64,000 bases of DNA from Haloferax marinisediminis. GTDB taxonomy: Archaea; Halobacteriota; Halobacteria; Halobacteriales; Haloferacaceae. The DNA lies in assembly GCF_009674585.1 (NCBI RefSeq), contig NZ_WKJP01000001.1, forward strand, positions 434,001 to 498,000, given 5' to 3'. The translations under genes and the position numbers were made by a program. The notes beneath the pieces were generated by a model. The model was not told the DNA's origin. It made no database searches and saw only the letters and a program-made list of their open reading frames with translations. Within the stretch, counting starts at the first letter, position 1; every line of letters starts with the position of its first letter. Below, in pieces: positions 62,164 to 64,000 of this stretch.

Positions 62164-62937
62164 TCAGTCGTCGAGCGGTTCAGCGAATGCGAACCGCGGT
62201 TTCACGTCGGTGATACGGACGCGTGGTGTGTCGCCTTCTTCGACGCCCGAGACGAAGATAGTGAAGTCTTCGACCTTGGCGATTCCGTCACCTTCGCTTC
62301 CGACGTCGACGATTTCGACGTCGACTTCGTCGCCCTTGCGGACCGGCGCGGTGAGGAAGTGCTTGCCGACGAGGTACTGCTCGGACGAGCTGTCACGCGA
62401 TGCCTTCGGGCGAATCGACCGCACGTACTGGAACTCTTTTTCCATGTCGGCGCGGAAGTCTGCGAGGTCCTGCCCGTCGAACACCTTCACGGCGAAGTCG
62501 CCGCCGGTTGCGAGGAGTTCTTGTGCGACCTCGAACGCCTGCCGAGCGAGGTAGACAGAGCGGGCGTGGTCCAGTGAGTACTCACCGGTCATGTTCGGTG
62601 CCATGTCGGAGACGACGGCGTCTGCACCGCGTTCGCCGATAATTGCGGTGAGCTTCTCTTTCGTCTCGTCTTCGGTCATGTCGCCACGGATAGTCTCGAC
62701 GTTGTTCAGGTCGAGGCCGCGGATTCGCTGGAGGTCGACACCGACGACTTTGCCGTTGGATTTGACTCTCTCGGACGCGACCTGGAGCCACCCACCGGGG
62801 GCGGCACCGAGGTCGACGACCGTGTTGCCGGGACCGAACAACCCGACTTCCTCGTCGAGTTGTTTGAGTTTGTAGGCCGAGCGGGCGCGATAGCCCTCCT
62901 GTTTGGCCTTGTTGTAGTAGTGGTCTTTGCGCGCCAT
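62164..62937 (-). CDS. rlmE: 23S rRNA (uridine-2'-O)-methyltransferase with TRAM domain
   Basis: A 257-aa RrmJ/FtsJ-type enzyme. The methylase has VVDLGAAPGGWLQV (SAM loop), the catalytic Lys in FAVKVFDGQD and the Asp in VSDMAPNMTG; the N-terminal Lys-rich MARKDHYYNKAKQEGYRARS is diagnostic. A TRAM-like beta domain at the end (VRKGDEVDVEIVDVGSEGDG to VKPRFAF) is typical of archaeal members and may bind rRNA. It methylates the 2'-OH of a uridine in 23S rRNA. It is divergent from the NmrA-type gene. Confidence 0.93.
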   Translation of the reverse strand: MARKDHYYNKAKQEGYRARSAYKLKQLDEEVGLFGPGNTVVDLGAAPGGWLQVASERVKSNGKVVGVDLQRIRGLDLNNVETIRGDMTEDETKEKLTAIIGERGADAVVSDMAPNMTGEYSLDHARSVYLARQAFEVAQELLATGGDFAVKVFDGQDLADFRADMEKEFQYVRSIRPKASRDSSSEQYLVGKHFLTAPVRKGDEVDVEIVDVGSEGDGIAKVEDFTIFVSGVEEGDTPRVRITDVKPRFAFAEPLDD

Positions 62938-63044
62938 GGTTCGTTGCGGGTCAGTAGCGTATCAGGCCGTATACCGCCTTCGGCTTTGGTTTCAGGCCGT
63001 GCGAACGCTAGACACGAGTCACCAACGCTGCTCGCCCACTCGCA

Positions 63045-63062
63045 GGTGACATAGGTGTCACC
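63045..63062. promoter_or_regulatory. Inverted repeat upstream of the NmrA-type gene
   Basis: GGTGACA-TAGG-TGTCACC is a perfect 7-bp inverted repeat with a four-base spacer. It lies about 67 bp before the ATG at 63129 and 24 bp before a TATA-like ATTATAT near 63086. The site could bind a dimeric regulator. Confidence 0.5.
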
Positions 63063-63128
63063 ACCTGTCGCGTATGTTGCCAGAATTATATGTGTGATTT
63101 GACCGAAGTAGAAGACAGGTCAGTACCA

Positions 63129-64000
63129 ATGTCTGCCGAACAAACACACGTACTCGTTGTCGGAGCAACCGGAAACCAGGGTGGCGCAGTCGTCGACCAC
63201 CTCCTTGAGAGTGAACACGAATTCGAGGTCAGCGGCCTCACGCGAGACGTCACCAGTGACGCCGCACAGGCGCTCGAAGCCCGTGGTGTCACGATGGTCG
63301 AAGGTGACCTCGAAGAGCCGGAGACGCTCCGTGAACCCATCCGTGACGCGGACGCTGTCTTCGCCGTCACGAACTTCTGGACACAGGGCTACGACGCACA
63401 GGTTCGACAGGGGAAGAACATCGCGACGGTCGCCAGTGAGGAGGGCGTCGAACACTTCGTCTTCTCGGGCGTCGGCAGCCACGACGAGGACACGGGTATC
63501 CCACACTTCGACTCTGCGGACGAAATCGACCAACACATCCGCGACCTCGACCTCCAGTGGACGATTCTCAAGCCCGTCTTCTTCTTCGAGAACTTCGAGG
63601 CGTTCGCCGAGAATATCGTCGAAGATGGCCAACTCGCACTCCCACTCGCAGAGGGCGTCAGCCTCCAGATGGTCAGCGACGACGACATCGGCCACGCTGC
63701 TGCTGTCGCACTCGCGAACCCCGACGCGTTCGTCGGCGAAGCAATCGACCTCGCAGGCGATTCGAAGACGCTCGAAGAGGCCGCCGCGATTCTCTCGGAC
63801 GTCACTGGCCGCGAAGTCGAAGCGATTCACGTCCCAATCGAAGACGCATACGAGACGTTCGGTGAGGAGTTCACCGTGATGTGTGAGTGGTTCAACGACG
63901 TCGGGTACAGCGCCGACATCGACGCACTCGAAGAGACGTTCGGCTTCGAGTTCACCGACCTCGAAACGTACCTCCGAGAGCACGGTTGGGAGGACAAGGA
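63129..64000 (+). CDS. NmrA-like NAD(P)-binding protein, 3' end cut by window
   Basis: A 290-residue visible part of an NmrA-type Rossmann-fold protein. The N-terminal HVLVVGATGNQGGAVVDHLL has the GxxGxxG dinucleotide loop (about 12-18), VTMVEGDLEEPETL follows, and AVTNFWTQGYDAQVRQGKNI and FVFSGVGSHDEDTG are family segments, with KPVFFFENFEAFAENI. The SDR Tyr-Lys pair is absent, as in NmrA proteins, which sense NADP redox state or act as redox enzymes on quinones. The gene runs off the right edge, so its C-terminal end and stop are unseen. The upstream inverted repeat suggests it is regulated. Confidence 0.85.
   Translation, partial: MSAEQTHVLVVGATGNQGGAVVDHLLESEHEFEVSGLTRDVTSDAAQALEARGVTMVEGDLEEPETLREPIRDADAVFAVTNFWTQGYDAQVRQGKNIATVASEEGVEHFVFSGVGSHDEDTGIPHFDSADEIDQHIRDLDLQWTILKPVFFFENFEAFAENIVEDGQLALPLAEGVSLQMVSDDDIGHAAAVALANPDAFVGEAIDLAGDSKTLEEAAAILSDVTGREVEAIHVPIEDAYETFGEEFTVMCEWFNDVGYSADIDALEETFGFEFTDLETYLREHGWEDK

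Overview
The window is GC-rich archaeal chromosome from a halophile. The proteins are strongly acidic (Asp/Glu-rich), many genes are leaderless with a TATA-like element about 25-30 nt before the start codon, and there are archaeal replication proteins (MCM, RFC small subunit, Orc1/Cdc6), a SAMP2-type ubiquitin-like protein, haloarchaeal Tat translocases and haloarchaea-specific regulators. From memory, gene order (trm1, prs, mcm, alaS, rfcS, samp2, a DUF1931 gene, orc, tatC pair, rlmE) matches the Haloferax volcanii main chromosome, so Haloferax or a close Haloferacaceae relative is likely. No rRNA, tRNA or CRISPR array was seen.

Layout. 1-7.6 kb: YihY membrane protein (cut by the window edge), Trm1 tRNA methylase, SWIM zinc protein, rhodanese/metallo-beta-lactamase fusion, beta-propeller protein, PRPP synthetase, small membrane protein plus uracil-DNA glycosylase. 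7.7-17.5 kb is the most accessory part: a 40-aa ORF, a FilR1-type regulator, a secreted metalloprotease-like protein, a Tat-exported protein, HIT protein, a two-gene tyrosine recombinase element with unusual repeats (about 13.2-15.5 kb), a lipoprotein and a DUF7344 regulator. 17.8-23.1 kb: a large Bat-like sensor regulator and MCM. 23.3-27.7 kb: small and membrane proteins, then the biotin ECF transporter bioY-bioM-bioN behind a BirA-like operator. 27.8-33.2 kb: a membrane Fe-S oxidoreductase of EtfD type, ferritin-like protein, VOC protein, ferredoxin and acyl-CoA dehydrogenase, which plausibly form one electron-transfer neighbourhood. 33.3-44.8 kb: glutamine amidotransferase, an alpha/beta-hydrolase lacking its nucleophile, alaS, TspO, histidine kinase, rfcS, SAMP2, redoxin, GNAT. 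44.8-51.7 kb: phosphohexomutase, LarB, histone-fold DUF1931 protein, rpiA, Orc1/Cdc6, transporter-like protein. 51.8-64 kb: MutS-like ATPase, LarE, phosphatase, an orphan ABC permease, divergent tatCo/tatCt genes (the second a double TatC), an RHH regulator overlapping a queuosine-precursor-type transporter, rlmE and an NmrA-type gene cut by the right edge.

The points most worth a second look are the compact recombinase pair (a full integrase co-translated with a catalytic-domain-less partner, preceded by a perfect hairpin and palindromic TACACCC sites and flanked by a short direct repeat), the SAMP2 homologue with two residues after its diglycine, the Ser-to-Gly change in the hydrolase elbow, the BirA-like operator of bioY, the palindrome in front of the RHH gene, and a tiny zinc-ribbon reading frame directly after tatCo that would need a CTG start or stop-codon readthrough.
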